From positions 1,674,001 to 1,738,000 of the forward strand of contig NZ_CP025624.1 of assembly GCF_002874965.1 (NCBI RefSeq): a stretch of 64,000 nt of DNA, written 5' to 3'. The position numbers were made by a program, and so were the translations under genes. How positions within the stretch are numbered: the first letter of the stretch is position 1; each line of letters starts with the position of its first letter. The notes under the pieces were generated by a model. That model worked only from the letters and a program-made list of their open reading frames with translations, did no database searches and was not told the origin of the DNA. This DNA comes from Pseudomonas sp. NC02. Its GTDB lineage: Bacteria > Pseudomonadota > Gammaproteobacteria > Pseudomonadales > Pseudomonadaceae. Below are positions 9,379-17,935 of the stretch, in pieces.

Positions 9379-9408
9379 AAAAAAACCGGACAATGTCCGG
9401 TTTTTTTT
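9379..9408. terminator. bidirectional terminator after the DEAD-box gene
   Basis: AACCGGAC and GTCCGGTT enclose an AAT loop, with an A-run before and eight T residues after. It closes the helicase gene and, read on the minus strand, the small exported protein gene that ends at 9413. Confidence 0.9.
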
Positions 9409-9412
9409 CGCC

Positions 9413-9688
9413 TCAGTTTTTAGTTTTGTCGGTCGCCTCATTGAGTTCCGTGAGGCGCTGGTCGATCAGTTGGCACTTGTCGGGCAGGTCTGCGCTGGCG
9501 GTTTCCAGCTTCATGTTCTGCAGTTCTTCGTTGATCTCCTTGGCCTTCTCTGGATTCTGTTGGGTGAGCTCGGTCACCTTCTTGGCCAGTTGCTCACGTT
9601 TGGCGGTGGCTTCTTCCGGCGTGCAGGCCCAGGCGGGCAGGGCGGCAAGCAGCGTGGCGGCGACGGCCATATTCAGCAGGGTTTTCAT
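9413..9688 (-). CDS. small periplasmic protein, helical, unknown function
   Basis: 91 residues from ATG 9688, chosen for GGAGG eight bases upstream. Signal peptide MKTLLNMAVAATLLAALPAWA, then a short, charged, helix-forming domain with two cysteines (ACTPEEA and DKCQLID) able to bridge two antiparallel helices. I do not recognise the family. Confidence 0.7.
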   Translation of the reverse strand: MKTLLNMAVAATLLAALPAWACTPEEATAKREQLAKKVTELTQQNPEKAKEINEELQNMKLETASADLPDKCQLIDQRLTELNEATDKTKN

Positions 9689-9842
9689 GATTCGGACCTC
9701 CATGGCGGTAATGAACGGTTGAGGGCCGTGAGCACTGAAAAGTTCAGCGAAATCGCGTCCGTCCGCTAGGCTGAACGGACGACGGGTCCGGCATGTCACA
9801 CCTTTGAAGGGCCTATTTCGTGTGCCTTCAGGAGGAATCAGG

Positions 9843-10232
9843 ATGACGACTTACGATTGGGATTTGATCGAACGACTGCTGCATGAGGTACAGAACGGTG
9901 GCGCCAGCTTCGCCCCACGCAAATACGCCGAGGAAGAAGCGACTAAAAGGGCCGCCGCCGGAGAGCCCATCGGTAATCTCGATGAATTTAAAAAGCTCGC
10001 GGCGGATTACGAGGCGTTGTTGTTCAAGCACGGCTTTATTGAGTCGCGGTCAGAGGAAGAGTGCGGCAATGGTGAGAACTTCAAATTGACCCAGCGCGGC
10101 TCACAGTTGCTGAGCCTGATCGACAGCTGTATCCCCGGTGATAATCACCCGCGTCAGGTGCTGGACGAGCAGGCGGATGCTCTGGATCCGGCGACGTTTG
10201 ATGAACTGGCTTCCAAACCACAGATTGCCTGA
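9843..10232 (+). CDS. small protein, possible winged-helix (DUF2513-like)
   Basis: 129 residues, cytosolic, ATG 9843 with AGGAGGAATCAGG before it. The opening YDWDLIERLLHEVQNGG, a central KLAADYEALLFKHGFIE helix and KLTQRGSQLLSLI resemble the small DUF2513-type proteins, which are predicted winged helices; this is a pattern guess, not a firm assignment. It is single and converges with the lipoprotein gene only 3 bp beyond its stop. Confidence 0.6.
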   Translation: MTTYDWDLIERLLHEVQNGGASFAPRKYAEEEATKRAAAGEPIGNLDEFKKLAADYEALLFKHGFIESRSEEECGNGENFKLTQRGSQLLSLIDSCIPGDNHPRQVLDEQADALDPATFDELASKPQIA

Positions 10233-10235
10233 TGA

Positions 10236-11102
10236 CTATGGGGTGCCAGCCTTCAGGCATTTAAGGGCCTTGAAGTCGCTGCGCACCTTGTCGATCTTTT
10301 GTGTCAGCTTCTGGCGTTGTTGCACGGTGCTTTCCGCCATCAGGTCGACGATCAGGCTGCGGGCAGCGGCTTCGGTCTGGGCGTAGGCCTGGCGATATTC
10401 CGGCGTCCACAGGCTTTCGCGATTCACCAGCAGTTGCTCGATCTTCTGTGGGAAATCGCTGCTGTGGCGGTCTTTGACGGCTGCGATAAATAGTGTTTGC
10501 CAGTGGGCGCGGTTGCCAATCCATTGTTGGTTCTGCTCACCCAAGGCGATCGACCAGGCGGTGACGCGATTCTGCTGGCTGGCACTTAACGGCCCGAGCC
10601 ACGCATCGAGGCGCTTGTTCATGCGCTCGGCGCGTTCCTTGATCTGCTGCTCGAGGGGCGGTTTCAGGTATTCGTCCTGACGCTTGCGCAGGTCCTTGGC
10701 GAACGCTTGCTCCATATCCTTTACTTGCTGATCGTCCAGCCCCTGCAGTAGCTCGACGGCGGACGGCGTGATCGCCCGGGCGCTCTCGGCAATAGCTTGT
10801 TTGGCTTCGGCGGTACGGGTTTGCAGGGCGGCGTCGGTCACCTGGTTGGTGTCGACCATCTGTTGCAGGCGATCGAGCCAGTCCAGGTAGCCCGGCAGCT
10901 GGGTGGTGCAATGCCAGGCCAGGTGTTCCTTGAGTGTGTCGTTGAACCAGCTCTTCTGCCCGGCGTTCATTTCCAGGTAGTCGCTGAGGGTCCAGGGGAT
11001 GATCACATCCAGATTGCGATAGGCCAGGCCCACCCGATTGCAGCCGGCAAGCACCAGGCTGAGGGTCAGCAACATCACCAGAAATTTTAACCGACGCAGC
11101 AT
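10236..11102 (-). CDS. DUF6279-type lipoprotein
   Basis: 288 residues from ATG 11102 (AAGGA upstream). A lipoprotein signal peptide ends in the lipobox LVLAGC (Cys22 or close). The mature part is all-helical and rich in Gln, Glu and Arg, with the conserved opening NRVGLAYRNLDVIIPWTLSDYL (in part) typical of the DUF6279 family of pseudomonads. Function unknown; expected at the periplasmic face of a membrane. Confidence 0.78.
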   Translation of the reverse strand: MLRRLKFLVMLLTLSLVLAGCNRVGLAYRNLDVIIPWTLSDYLEMNAGQKSWFNDTLKEHLAWHCTTQLPGYLDWLDRLQQMVDTNQVTDAALQTRTAEAKQAIAESARAITPSAVELLQGLDDQQVKDMEQAFAKDLRKRQDEYLKPPLEQQIKERAERMNKRLDAWLGPLSASQQNRVTAWSIALGEQNQQWIGNRAHWQTLFIAAVKDRHSSDFPQKIEQLLVNRESLWTPEYRQAYAQTEAAARSLIVDLMAESTVQQRQKLTQKIDKVRSDFKALKCLKAGTP

Positions 11103-11168
11103 GAGCGAGTCCTTGCGCAGACGAGAGTATTGCATCTGAACCCGTCAGGGCAGCGACAGTTCAGCCCA

Positions 11169-11894
11169 TCAATAAAACGCCCGCTCGGCCTTCAGGGTCA
11201 ACAGCCCGTCGCATTGCGAGTTGTGTCCGGAGTAGGCGGAGCAATCGCCGCCGCTGAGGCTGGAGTCGCTGTAGATCAGGTTCAGGTCGACGCCCATCCA
11301 TGGCCTGGAAAATTGTACCGACCAGTCGCTGAAGCTGCGGATCGAGCTGCCATCGGCCACCGAGACCGGGGTGCCGAGCTGGTGGGTGGTGTATTTCATG
11401 CTGACGCCGATGCCGAACGGCTTGGTGCCGCCGAGGTCGGCGAACAGGGTGCTGTCCTGCCGGTCCGGGTCGTTGCTGAAGGAGGCGCCGAAGCGATTGC
11501 CCAGCAAGGTCAGGCCGCCGTAGAACTCCTGGCTGTCGAGGGGGCTCAGCTTGGGATAGCTGTAGTGAATCATCCCCAGTTCATAACCCAGGGTCTGGTC
11601 GAAGGGGCGTTTGAAACCCAGGTAGGAGTCGACTTCCAGGTTGCTGGTCGGGGAAATGCCCATGCTCGGTGAGAATTGGCCGAGGTACAGGCCGCTGCCG
11701 TGGCTCAGGTCCAGGCCGCCATGGAACGAGTCGCTCCCGGGCGCCGTGGGCTTTACCAGGCCTTGAGCCATGCTTCGGCTGGGTGTCGTACCCAATTTCA
11801 GGTCGAAATCACCCAATTCACGCTGGAAAACCTGCGCTTCGGCGAGGGGGCTGGCCAACAGGGCACCGGCCAGGAATATGCAGGATTTGAGCAT
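11169..11894 (-). CDS. TorF-family putative porin
   Basis: 241 residues. Signal peptide MLKSCIFLAGALLASPLAEA, then alternating polar/hydrophobic strands and a C-terminal aromatic residue (ERAFY), as in outer-membrane barrels. The SYLGFKRPFDQTLGYELGMIH-type segment (in part) and closing LTLKAERAF are features of the small TorF/Gcw_chp barrel family. Solute unknown. It lies 66 bp upstream of the DUF6279 gene on the same strand. Confidence 0.75.
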   Translation of the reverse strand: MLKSCIFLAGALLASPLAEAQVFQRELGDFDLKLGTTPSRSMAQGLVKPTAPGSDSFHGGLDLSHGSGLYLGQFSPSMGISPTSNLEVDSYLGFKRPFDQTLGYELGMIHYSYPKLSPLDSQEFYGGLTLLGNRFGASFSNDPDRQDSTLFADLGGTKPFGIGVSMKYTTHQLGTPVSVADGSSIRSFSDWSVQFSRPWMGVDLNLIYSDSSLSGGDCSAYSGHNSQCDGLLTLKAERAFY

Positions 11895-12102
11895 GCTTCA
11901 CTCCATGAAAAGCGAGGAGCAGTAACGGGAAATATCAGGCAAATGCCCGATCTAGACGTGTGCAAGCATACCGGCGATGGTTCGCAGATGAGGCCCGTTC
12001 GTCGATTGGCGTAATAAAGGGGTGTATCAGGGGGTAGTGCGGGCTCTAGTCCTAGCGCCTTGAAAGGCAAAGCGCATAGGGACCAGGTGTAATGCGCGAG
12101 TC

Positions 12103-12282
12103 TTACTTTTTACCCAGGGTGATCTGCTTGGACGGGCCGAAAGTCTGGCCGCTTACGCCTTTGGCAATCTGCTGGATTTCGCCGCCCTGCTTGAGGAATG
12201 CAGCAATTTGGCTGTTGATCGATTCGCTGGTTTCAACGGCGGGAGCTGGCTTTGCTTTGCTGTTGGATGCTTTTACGCGCAT
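12103..12282 (-). CDS. 59-residue conserved Pseudomonas protein
   Basis: Begins MRVKASNSKAKPAPAVET from ATG 12282 and ends in SGQTFGPSKQITLGKK. A disordered, Lys/Pro/Ala-rich N-terminus precedes one amphipathic helix (INSQIAAFLKQGGEIQQIAK). No membrane segment. The basic ends suggest nucleic-acid binding, and relatives are sometimes named transcriptional regulators, but no role can be shown. A start at 12318 is possible but has no ribosome site. Confidence 0.62.
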   Translation of the reverse strand: MRVKASNSKAKPAPAVETSESINSQIAAFLKQGGEIQQIAKGVSGQTFGPSKQITLGKK

Positions 12283-12605
12283 GGCGGCCACTAACCTGTA
12301 GAAAATTAACTTGGCCATGCATCGTACATGAAATGCTTGACAATTGCTTGGCAAATATCCCCCTGAAATATACTTAGGGTTTATGAATCGCCTGGATTAT
12401 TAAGTGAAATACTCACCTAACTTGCTGTTTTAACTCGAATCCCTCGAGGAAATCCGGCCGTGGGTACTGGCCGGATTCAGCCCGATGACCTGACGAGCGG
12501 GGCGCTTCTCGGCAAACCCATGATTTTTCAGGCCTGTACGCCGGTACGCGGGACCGCCGTCGTCAACTCGGGTAGAATGCCGCCCACGCAATGAGGGTAT
12601 TTGAG
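12283..12605. other. 323-bp intergenic region between divergent genes
   Basis: Divergent promoter region for the 59-residue gene and cvfB. TTGACA at 12337-12342 is visible but has no well-spaced -10; TAGAAT at 12573-12578 is a plausible -10 for cvfB. No open frame of coding character and no clear RNA structure. Confidence 0.5.
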
Positions 12606-13442
12606 ATGGCTTTAGTCGGGCGCTACAACAGCTTGCAAGTGGTTAAACACACTAACTTTGGTTTGTACCTGGATGGTGATCAAGAGGGCGAAATCCTCTT
12701 GCCCAACCGATATATCCCCAAAGATATTCCCAGTGAAGATGAAGACTGGCTCAACGTTTTCATTTATCTGGACAGCGATGACAAACTTATCGCGACCACC
12801 GAAAAACCAAAAGTACAGGTGGGTGAATTTGCCAGTCTGAAAGTGGTTGAAGTCAACAGTATCGGTGTATTCCTCGATTGGGGCCTGCCCAAGGATCTGC
12901 TGCTGCCTTACTCCGAAGAAAAGCGCCAGCTGACCGCCGGTGAGTATTGCGTGGTACACGTCTACCTCGACAAACACACCAAGCGCATCACCGCCACCGC
13001 ACGCCTTGACCGCTACCTGGACAAGACCCCGGCCACCTACAAGGTCGGCCAGGAAGTTGACTTGCTGGTGGCCGAAGCCACCGACATGGGCTTCAAGGCC
13101 ATTATCAACAACAAGCACTGGGGCCTGATCCACAAGAACGAAGTGTTCAAGTTCCTGCGCCCGGGCAAGGAAGAGAAAGGCTTCATCAAGGAAATCCGCG
13201 CCGACGGCAATATCAGCCTGAGCCTGCAGCCTGTGGGTGAAGAAGCGGCCTCCAGCCTGAACTCGAAGATCCTCGCCAAGTTGCGCGACAACAACGGCAC
13301 CTTGCCGGTCAGCGATAAAAGCGACCCGGCACTGATCAGCAGTTTGTTCGGTGTCAGCAAAGGCAACTTCAAGAAGGCCATCGGCGCCCTCTACAAGCAG
13401 GGTCAGATTGTGATCCACGCGGATCGCATTGAACTAAGCTGA
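12606..13442 (+). CDS. CvfB-family S1 RNA-binding protein
   Basis: 278 residues from ATG 12606 (GAGGG upstream). Three S1-like OB domains can be followed (YNSLQVVKHTNFGLYLDG; LKVVEVNSIGVFLDWG; VDLLVAEATDMGFKAIINN) and a C-terminal winged helix (SLFGVSKGNFKKAIGALYKQ). This is the layout of CvfB/YitL, an RNA-binding regulator first described in Staphylococcus. It probably acts after transcription. DUF2177 gene follows after 53 bp. Confidence 0.87.
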   Translation: MALVGRYNSLQVVKHTNFGLYLDGDQEGEILLPNRYIPKDIPSEDEDWLNVFIYLDSDDKLIATTEKPKVQVGEFASLKVVEVNSIGVFLDWGLPKDLLLPYSEEKRQLTAGEYCVVHVYLDKHTKRITATARLDRYLDKTPATYKVGQEVDLLVAEATDMGFKAIINNKHWGLIHKNEVFKFLRPGKEEKGFIKEIRADGNISLSLQPVGEEAASSLNSKILAKLRDNNGTLPVSDKSDPALISSLFGVSKGNFKKAIGALYKQGQIVIHADRIELS

Positions 13443-13458
13443 TCGTGGTTTGCTCTTC

Positions 13459-13486
13459 TGTAGGAGCACGCTTGCTCCTGCAGAAG
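13459..13486. repeat. short degenerate REP hairpin
   Basis: CTGTAGGAGCACGCTTGCTCCTGCAG is a near-perfect palindrome (halves CTGTAGGAGC and GCTCCTGCAG) of REP character between cvfB and the DUF2177 gene. It lies just before the ribosome site AGAAGG of the latter. Confidence 0.55.
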
Positions 13487-13495
13487 GCCGCCTCA

Positions 13496-13903
13496 ATGTC
13501 CAGAAAAACGCTTTTCGCCTACCTCGGTACGTTGCTTGCCTTTCTGATGCTTGACGGCCTGTGGCTCGGTGTCCTCATGGGCCCGACCTACAAAGCGCTG
13601 CTCGGCCCGTTGATGCTTGACCAGCCGCGCCTGTTCCCAGCCGTGGCGTTCTATCTCCTCTATGTATTCGGTTGTGTGGTGCTTGTCGTCCTGCCTGCGT
13701 TGGCGAGCGGCGGCTGGCAGCGTGCCGCGCGGCTTGGTGCACTCCTGGGATTGGTAGCCTACGGCACCTATGACCTGAGCAATTGGGCAACCCTGCAGGG
13801 CTGGTCCGCCGGTTTGGCCTTCATGGACATCGCCTGGGGCACCTTCCTGACTGCCGTTTGCTGCACCGTGGGCTATCAATGTGCGCGCAGGGTGCACAAT
13901 TGA
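13496..13903 (+). CDS. DUF2177 inner-membrane protein
   Basis: 135 residues, four predicted membrane helices (TLFAYLGTLLAFLMLDGLWL, AVAFYLLYVFGCVVLVVLPA, AARLGALLGLVAYGTYDLSN, IAWGTFLTAVCCTVGYQCA, all about 20 long). The motif LDGLWLG near the start and YGTYDLSNWAT are typical of DUF2177. Function unknown. Confidence 0.85.
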   Translation: MSRKTLFAYLGTLLAFLMLDGLWLGVLMGPTYKALLGPLMLDQPRLFPAVAFYLLYVFGCVVLVVLPALASGGWQRAARLGALLGLVAYGTYDLSNWATLQGWSAGLAFMDIAWGTFLTAVCCTVGYQCARRVHN

Positions 13904-14014
13904 TTGTGTACAGGATTGCCCTGCACCATCGCTGAGCGAATCACCACCGTTCAATCGTCTCTACGCCGCCTGAAGAGCCAAGCTCCACGGGGGATTGTGC
14001 CGAGTTTTATTGCA

Positions 14015-14031
14015 TTGGCACGCATTCTGCT
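14015..14031 (+). promoter_or_regulatory. sigma-54 (RpoN) promoter of the NCS1 gene
   Basis: TTGGCACGCATTCTGCT matches the -24/-12 consensus YTGGCACG-N4-TTGCW at all but one informative base, with GG (14017-14018) and GC (14029-14030) 12 bp apart. Transcription would begin near 14042, about 73 bases before the ATG at 14115. Half-site GCACC near 13922 could belong to an NtrC-type activator site, but that part is weak. Confidence 0.72.
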
Positions 14032-14114
14032 CATCAACTCGTATACAAACCATGCCGCCTCCCGTACGCACTCCCGTCGCGGGTGGCAGGCCGGTATTTA
14101 CGAGGAGCCCTGCG

Positions 14115-15557
14115 ATGACCGAACAATTGCCCAAAGGCTACAGCCCGCGCCTGTACAACCAGGACCTGGGACCGCTGCCGCAAAAATGGAACTGGTACAA
14201 CATCTTCGCCTTCTGGATGAGCGACGTGCACAGCGTCGGCGGCTACGTATTCGCCGCCAGCCTGTTCGCCCTGGGGCTGGCCAGTTGGCAGGTATTGATC
14301 GCCTTGCTCGCCGGGATTTGCATTGTGCAATTGATCGCCAACCTGGTGGCCAAGCCGAGCCAGCAGGCGGCAGTGCCGTACCCGGTAATCTGCCGGTTGG
14401 CCTTTGGGGTATTCGGGGCGAATATCCCGGCGGTGATTCGTGGCTTGATCGCAGTGGCCTGGTACGGGATCCAGACATACCTGGCGTCCAGTGCATTGAT
14501 CATCGTGGTGCTGCGCTTTTTCCCACAGATGGCGGTATACGCAGAACCGCACTTTGCCGGCCTGTCGTACCTGGGCTGGTTCGGTTTCCTCAGCCTGTGG
14601 ACGCTCCAGGCGCTGGTGTTCTGGGCGGGCATGGAGTCCATCCGTCGTTTCATCGACTGGGCGGGGCCTGTGGTCTATGCGGTGATGTTTGCCCTGGCAG
14701 GCTGGATCGTCTGGAAGGCTGGCTGGGCCAATATCAGCTTCACCCTGGCGGAAAAATCCCTCTCAGGCTGGCAGGCGTTTGGCCAAATCATCGTGGCAAC
14801 CGCGTTGGTGGTGTCGTACTTTTCCGGGCCGACCTTGAACTTCGGTGATTTCAGCCGCTACTGCCGCACGATGAAAGACGTGCGTCGCGGAAATTTCTGG
14901 GGCTTGCCGGTAAATTTCCTGGCGTTCTCCCTGGTCACCGTGGTGATCGTCTCGGGCACCTTGCCGGTGTTCGGCGAAATGCTCCACGACCCGATTGCCA
15001 CCGTTTCGCGCATCGACAATGACATGGCTGTGTTGCTGGGGGCGTTCGCCTTTGTCACTGCGACTATCGGCATCAACATCGTCGCCAACTTCGTCTCGCC
15101 GGCCTTTGACTTCGCCAACGTGGCACCGAGCAAAATCAGCTGGCGTGCCGGTGGAATGATTGCGGCGGTGGCCTCGATCTTCATCACCCCATGGAACCTG
15201 TTCAACAACCCGCTGATGATCCACTACACCCTCGATATCCTCGCCGCGTTTATCGGGCCGTTGTTCGGGATTCTGCTGGTGGATTTCTACCTGATCAAAA
15301 AACAGAAGATCGACGTGGATGCGCTGTTCGATGACAGCCCGAGCGGGCGCTACTACTTTGACGGCGGCGTGAACTGGACGGCGGTCAAGGCACTGGTGCC
15401 CGCGACGCTGGTAGGCGTCGCGATCACCTTCACCCCGGTGCTGCAGGGCATGGCCAATTTCGCCTGGTTTACCGGCTGCTTCCTGGGTGGGCTGTTTTTC
15501 CTGGTGTTGGCGCGGCGTGAACAGGTTCGCGCGCCTGTGTCGATGGTTGCCGGCTGA
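14115..15557 (+). CDS. NCS1-family nucleobase/hydantoin:cation symporter
   Basis: 480 residues from ATG 14115, with GAGGAG 8 to 12 bases upstream. Twelve membrane helices; the N-terminal signature SPRLYNQDLGPLPQKWNWYN and DFSRYCRT in the middle are characteristic of the Mhp1/PucI branch of NCS1 (hydantoin, uracil, allantoin). The sigma-54 promoter implies use as a nitrogen-source importer. The last 89 bp overlap the 3' end of the convergent MFS gene. Confidence 0.87.
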   Translation: MTEQLPKGYSPRLYNQDLGPLPQKWNWYNIFAFWMSDVHSVGGYVFAASLFALGLASWQVLIALLAGICIVQLIANLVAKPSQQAAVPYPVICRLAFGVFGANIPAVIRGLIAVAWYGIQTYLASSALIIVVLRFFPQMAVYAEPHFAGLSYLGWFGFLSLWTLQALVFWAGMESIRRFIDWAGPVVYAVMFALAGWIVWKAGWANISFTLAEKSLSGWQAFGQIIVATALVVSYFSGPTLNFGDFSRYCRTMKDVRRGNFWGLPVNFLAFSLVTVVIVSGTLPVFGEMLHDPIATVSRIDNDMAVLLGAFAFVTATIGINIVANFVSPAFDFANVAPSKISWRAGGMIAAVASIFITPWNLFNNPLMIHYTLDILAAFIGPLFGILLVDFYLIKKQKIDVDALFDDSPSGRYYFDGGVNWTAVKALVPATLVGVAITFTPVLQGMANFAWFTGCFLGGLFFLVLARREQVRAPVSMVAG

Positions 15558-16677
15558 CCAGCACCGATCCGGCCACCAACAAACCGGCGCCTGCTACCAC
15601 CAGCGCCGGTTGCAGGCCGCCGCTGAGGTGGCTGCTCACCGACGCCAGCAACGGACCGCTCAATTGGCCGATCGCAAAGCTGGCGGTCAGCAACCCGGTG
15701 CTGCGCTGGTAGCCGTGGGGGGCGACCTCACGCAAGCGCGCCATCACCAGTTGCATGCACGCCAGGAATGGCCCACCGCACAGCAACACCCCCAGCGCCA
15801 GCCCCCAACCGTTGCCCAGCAGGCAGGCAAACACGCCGGCCGCTTGCAGCCAAAGGGTTGTCATCAGCCAGCGACGGGTAGTGTCCGGGTCCTTGCGGCG
15901 CAAACTTGCCGCCACCACGCCAATCGCGGCAGCCAGGCCAAAGCAGGGCCAGAACAGGTCTGCTTGCCATGCGCCCTTGAATTGCGCGCTGGCCATCTGT
16001 GACAGGAATGTCGCCGGGATGATGTAGCCAAGGCCATACAACACGTAGATCCAGCACAGGTGTGTGATGCTGCCGTTGCTGGCCACGTCGGTGTGGCTGG
16101 CAGCGGGCGAGTCGGCAGCAGAAGGCTTGGGCAGGAACGGCAGGATTGCCAGCAGCATGACCAGGGCGACTACCCCATACACCAGCCACAAGGTTGCAGA
16201 GTCTTGCCCCAACAGGTTGGAGCCCAGCGCCAGCAACCCGGTCAACAGAATTCCCAGCCCCGGCCCCGCAAATACCAGCGCACCCAGGCGTGGGCGCCCG
16301 GCCGCAATGGCCAGCGGCTGGCTCAGGCTGGTAATCATCACCAGCGCCCAGGCACTGGCTACACCGGTACCAAAGCGCAACAACAGATGCGGCCAGAACC
16401 CGTGGGCCCAGTACGACGCCAGGGTCAGCAGCACACACAGCCACAGCCCACCGTACAAACGCCCGCGTACATGGTGATGGCTGCGGGCAAAGATCGAATC
16501 CACCGCGCCGACGAAATAACCCAGGTAGTTGGCCGCCGCAATCAGGCCGGCGCCGGTCAGGTCGATCTGCCCTTCACTGAGCAAATGCGGCATTTGCGGG
16601 GTGAGTGCGAATCGACCTATGCCCATGGCCATCATCAGGGCGATAAAGCTGGCGAGTAAGCGGATCAGCGGTGACAT
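15469..16677 (-). CDS. YbfB/YjiJ-family MFS transporter
   Basis: 402 residues, 12 predicted helices, starting MSPLIRLLASFIALMMAMGI with the GRFALTPQMPHL string typical of the YbfB/YjiJ group of major-facilitator permeases. Substrate unknown. It is divergent from a LysR gene (start 16782) with 104 bp between, so that regulator is the likely controller. The C-terminal 30 residues are polar and lie opposite the end of the NCS1 gene. Confidence 0.85.
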   Translation of the reverse strand: MSPLIRLLASFIALMMAMGIGRFALTPQMPHLLSEGQIDLTGAGLIAAANYLGYFVGAVDSIFARSHHHVRGRLYGGLWLCVLLTLASYWAHGFWPHLLLRFGTGVASAWALVMITSLSQPLAIAAGRPRLGALVFAGPGLGILLTGLLALGSNLLGQDSATLWLVYGVVALVMLLAILPFLPKPSAADSPAASHTDVASNGSITHLCWIYVLYGLGYIIPATFLSQMASAQFKGAWQADLFWPCFGLAAAIGVVAASLRRKDPDTTRRWLMTTLWLQAAGVFACLLGNGWGLALGVLLCGGPFLACMQLVMARLREVAPHGYQRSTGLLTASFAIGQLSGPLLASVSSHLSGGLQPALVVAGAGLLVAGSVLVSRQPSTQAREPVHAAPTPGKTAHPGSSR

Positions 16678-16781
16678 GGTGGGTTTTCCTGGGAGCAGCG
16701 AGTGACCATCAGGCTAAAGCGGATTGACTTTCTTTAAAAATGAATAATAGTGAGTAACTTGTTCAGTTTTGGAGAATGGTG

Positions 16782-17675
16782 ATGGAGTTCAGTCAATTGC
16801 GGATTTTCCAGGCCGTGGCCGAGGAAGGCTCCATCACCCGTGCCGCTGAGCGCTTGCACCGGGTGCCGTCCAACCTGTCGACCCGGCTTAAACAGATGGA
16901 AGAACAACTGGGCGTCGAGCTGTTCGTGCGCGAGCGCCAGCGCTTGCAGCTTTCTCCTGCAGGCAAAGTGCTGCTGGACTACAGTGCGCGCCTGCTGGCC
17001 CTGCATGACGAAGCCCATGGCGCGGTGCAGGGCGGGCAACCGGCTGGAGACTTTGTGCTCGGCAGCATGTACAGCACGGCGGCGATTCATTTGCCCAAGC
17101 TGCTGGCGCGTTACCACAAGGCGTATCCGATGGTGAACCTGCAGGTGCAGTCAGCTCCCAGCGGTGAACTGCTGGAAGGCTTGATCACCGGGCGCCTGGA
17201 CGCCGCATTGGTGGATGGGCCGTTGACCCTGGCCACCCTCGACGGCGTGCCGCTGTGCGAAGAGCGCCTGTTGCTGATCTGCGAGGCGGATCATCCGCCG
17301 GTGCGTGGGCCGCAGGATGTTGCCGGCCGTTCGGTGTTCACGTTCCGACGCAGTTGTTCTTATCGGGCGCGCCTGGAAGCCTGGTTTTCCCACGATCGCG
17401 TGGCCATGGGCCGGGCCATCGAGATCGAGTCCTACCAGGGCATGCTGGCCTGTGTAATCGCCGGTTCCGGCGTGGCGTTGATGTCGGAATCGATGCTCGA
17501 CAGCCTGCCGGGCAAGGACAGCGTGTCCATTCATCCGCTGGCCGAGCCTTTTGCCAGCGCCACCACCTGGTTGATGTGGCGCAAGGGCATGCTCGGCGCT
17601 AACCTCAACGCGTGGATTGACCTGCAGCAGGAGGGCAAGGTGCTACCGGAAACCGAAACCCGAGCGATTGCTTGA
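16782..17675 (+). CDS. LysR-family regulator (PtrR/YneJ-like)
   Basis: 297 residues. ATG 16782 is preferred over ATG 16776, because GGAG at 16771-16774 sits seven bases before the former and only one before the latter. Helix-turn-helix EGSITRAAERLHRVPSNLST (about 18-37), then effector domain. The HRVPSNLSTRLKQ wording is typical of the PtrR group (putrescine-linked in enterics), but the divergent MFS gene is the only supported target here. Confidence 0.85.
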   Translation: MEFSQLRIFQAVAEEGSITRAAERLHRVPSNLSTRLKQMEEQLGVELFVRERQRLQLSPAGKVLLDYSARLLALHDEAHGAVQGGQPAGDFVLGSMYSTAAIHLPKLLARYHKAYPMVNLQVQSAPSGELLEGLITGRLDAALVDGPLTLATLDGVPLCEERLLLICEADHPPVRGPQDVAGRSVFTFRRSCSYRARLEAWFSHDRVAMGRAIEIESYQGMLACVIAGSGVALMSESMLDSLPGKDSVSIHPLAEPFASATTWLMWRKGMLGANLNAWIDLQQEGKVLPETETRAIA

Positions 17676-17812
17676 ACGATCCGTCAGGATTTTGATCAAT
17701 TCAGTAATAGTTCGTTGTGGTTTCGTTCAAGCAATACGTAAGACTTAAGACTACTATCTGTAGGAAGCGGCCACAGAATTCCAGCCGCTCGGCATTACCC
17801 CAAGGGGGCACC

Positions 17813-17935
17813 ATGAAAGAGAAACTGCAAAACTGGCTGCACGACCTCGGCGTCGCACTCGGCTTGATCGAGCCACCGCTGCAACCGGTGCCAATCCGCA
17901 CCGATGACGAGCAGCGTCGCCCGCGTCGCAGGTAA
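17813..17935 (+). CDS. PA1414-family small protein
   Basis: 40 residues: MKEKLQNWLHDLGVALGLIE then a Pro/Arg-rich tail ending RRPRRR. ATG 17813 follows AAGGGGG. An amphipathic N-terminal helix and a basic tail are all that can be seen. I recall PAO1 PA1414 as a very abundant oxygen-limitation transcript of the same form; position beside the gbu cluster (PA1418-PA1422) fits. No convincing Anr box was found upstream. Function unknown. Confidence 0.72.
   Translation: MKEKLQNWLHDLGVALGLIEPPLQPVPIRTDDEQRRPRRR

Noticed and set aside
17676..17812. Anr box before the PA1414-family gene
   Set aside because: TTGATCAAT near 17692 lacks the second half-site ATCAA at the required spacing.
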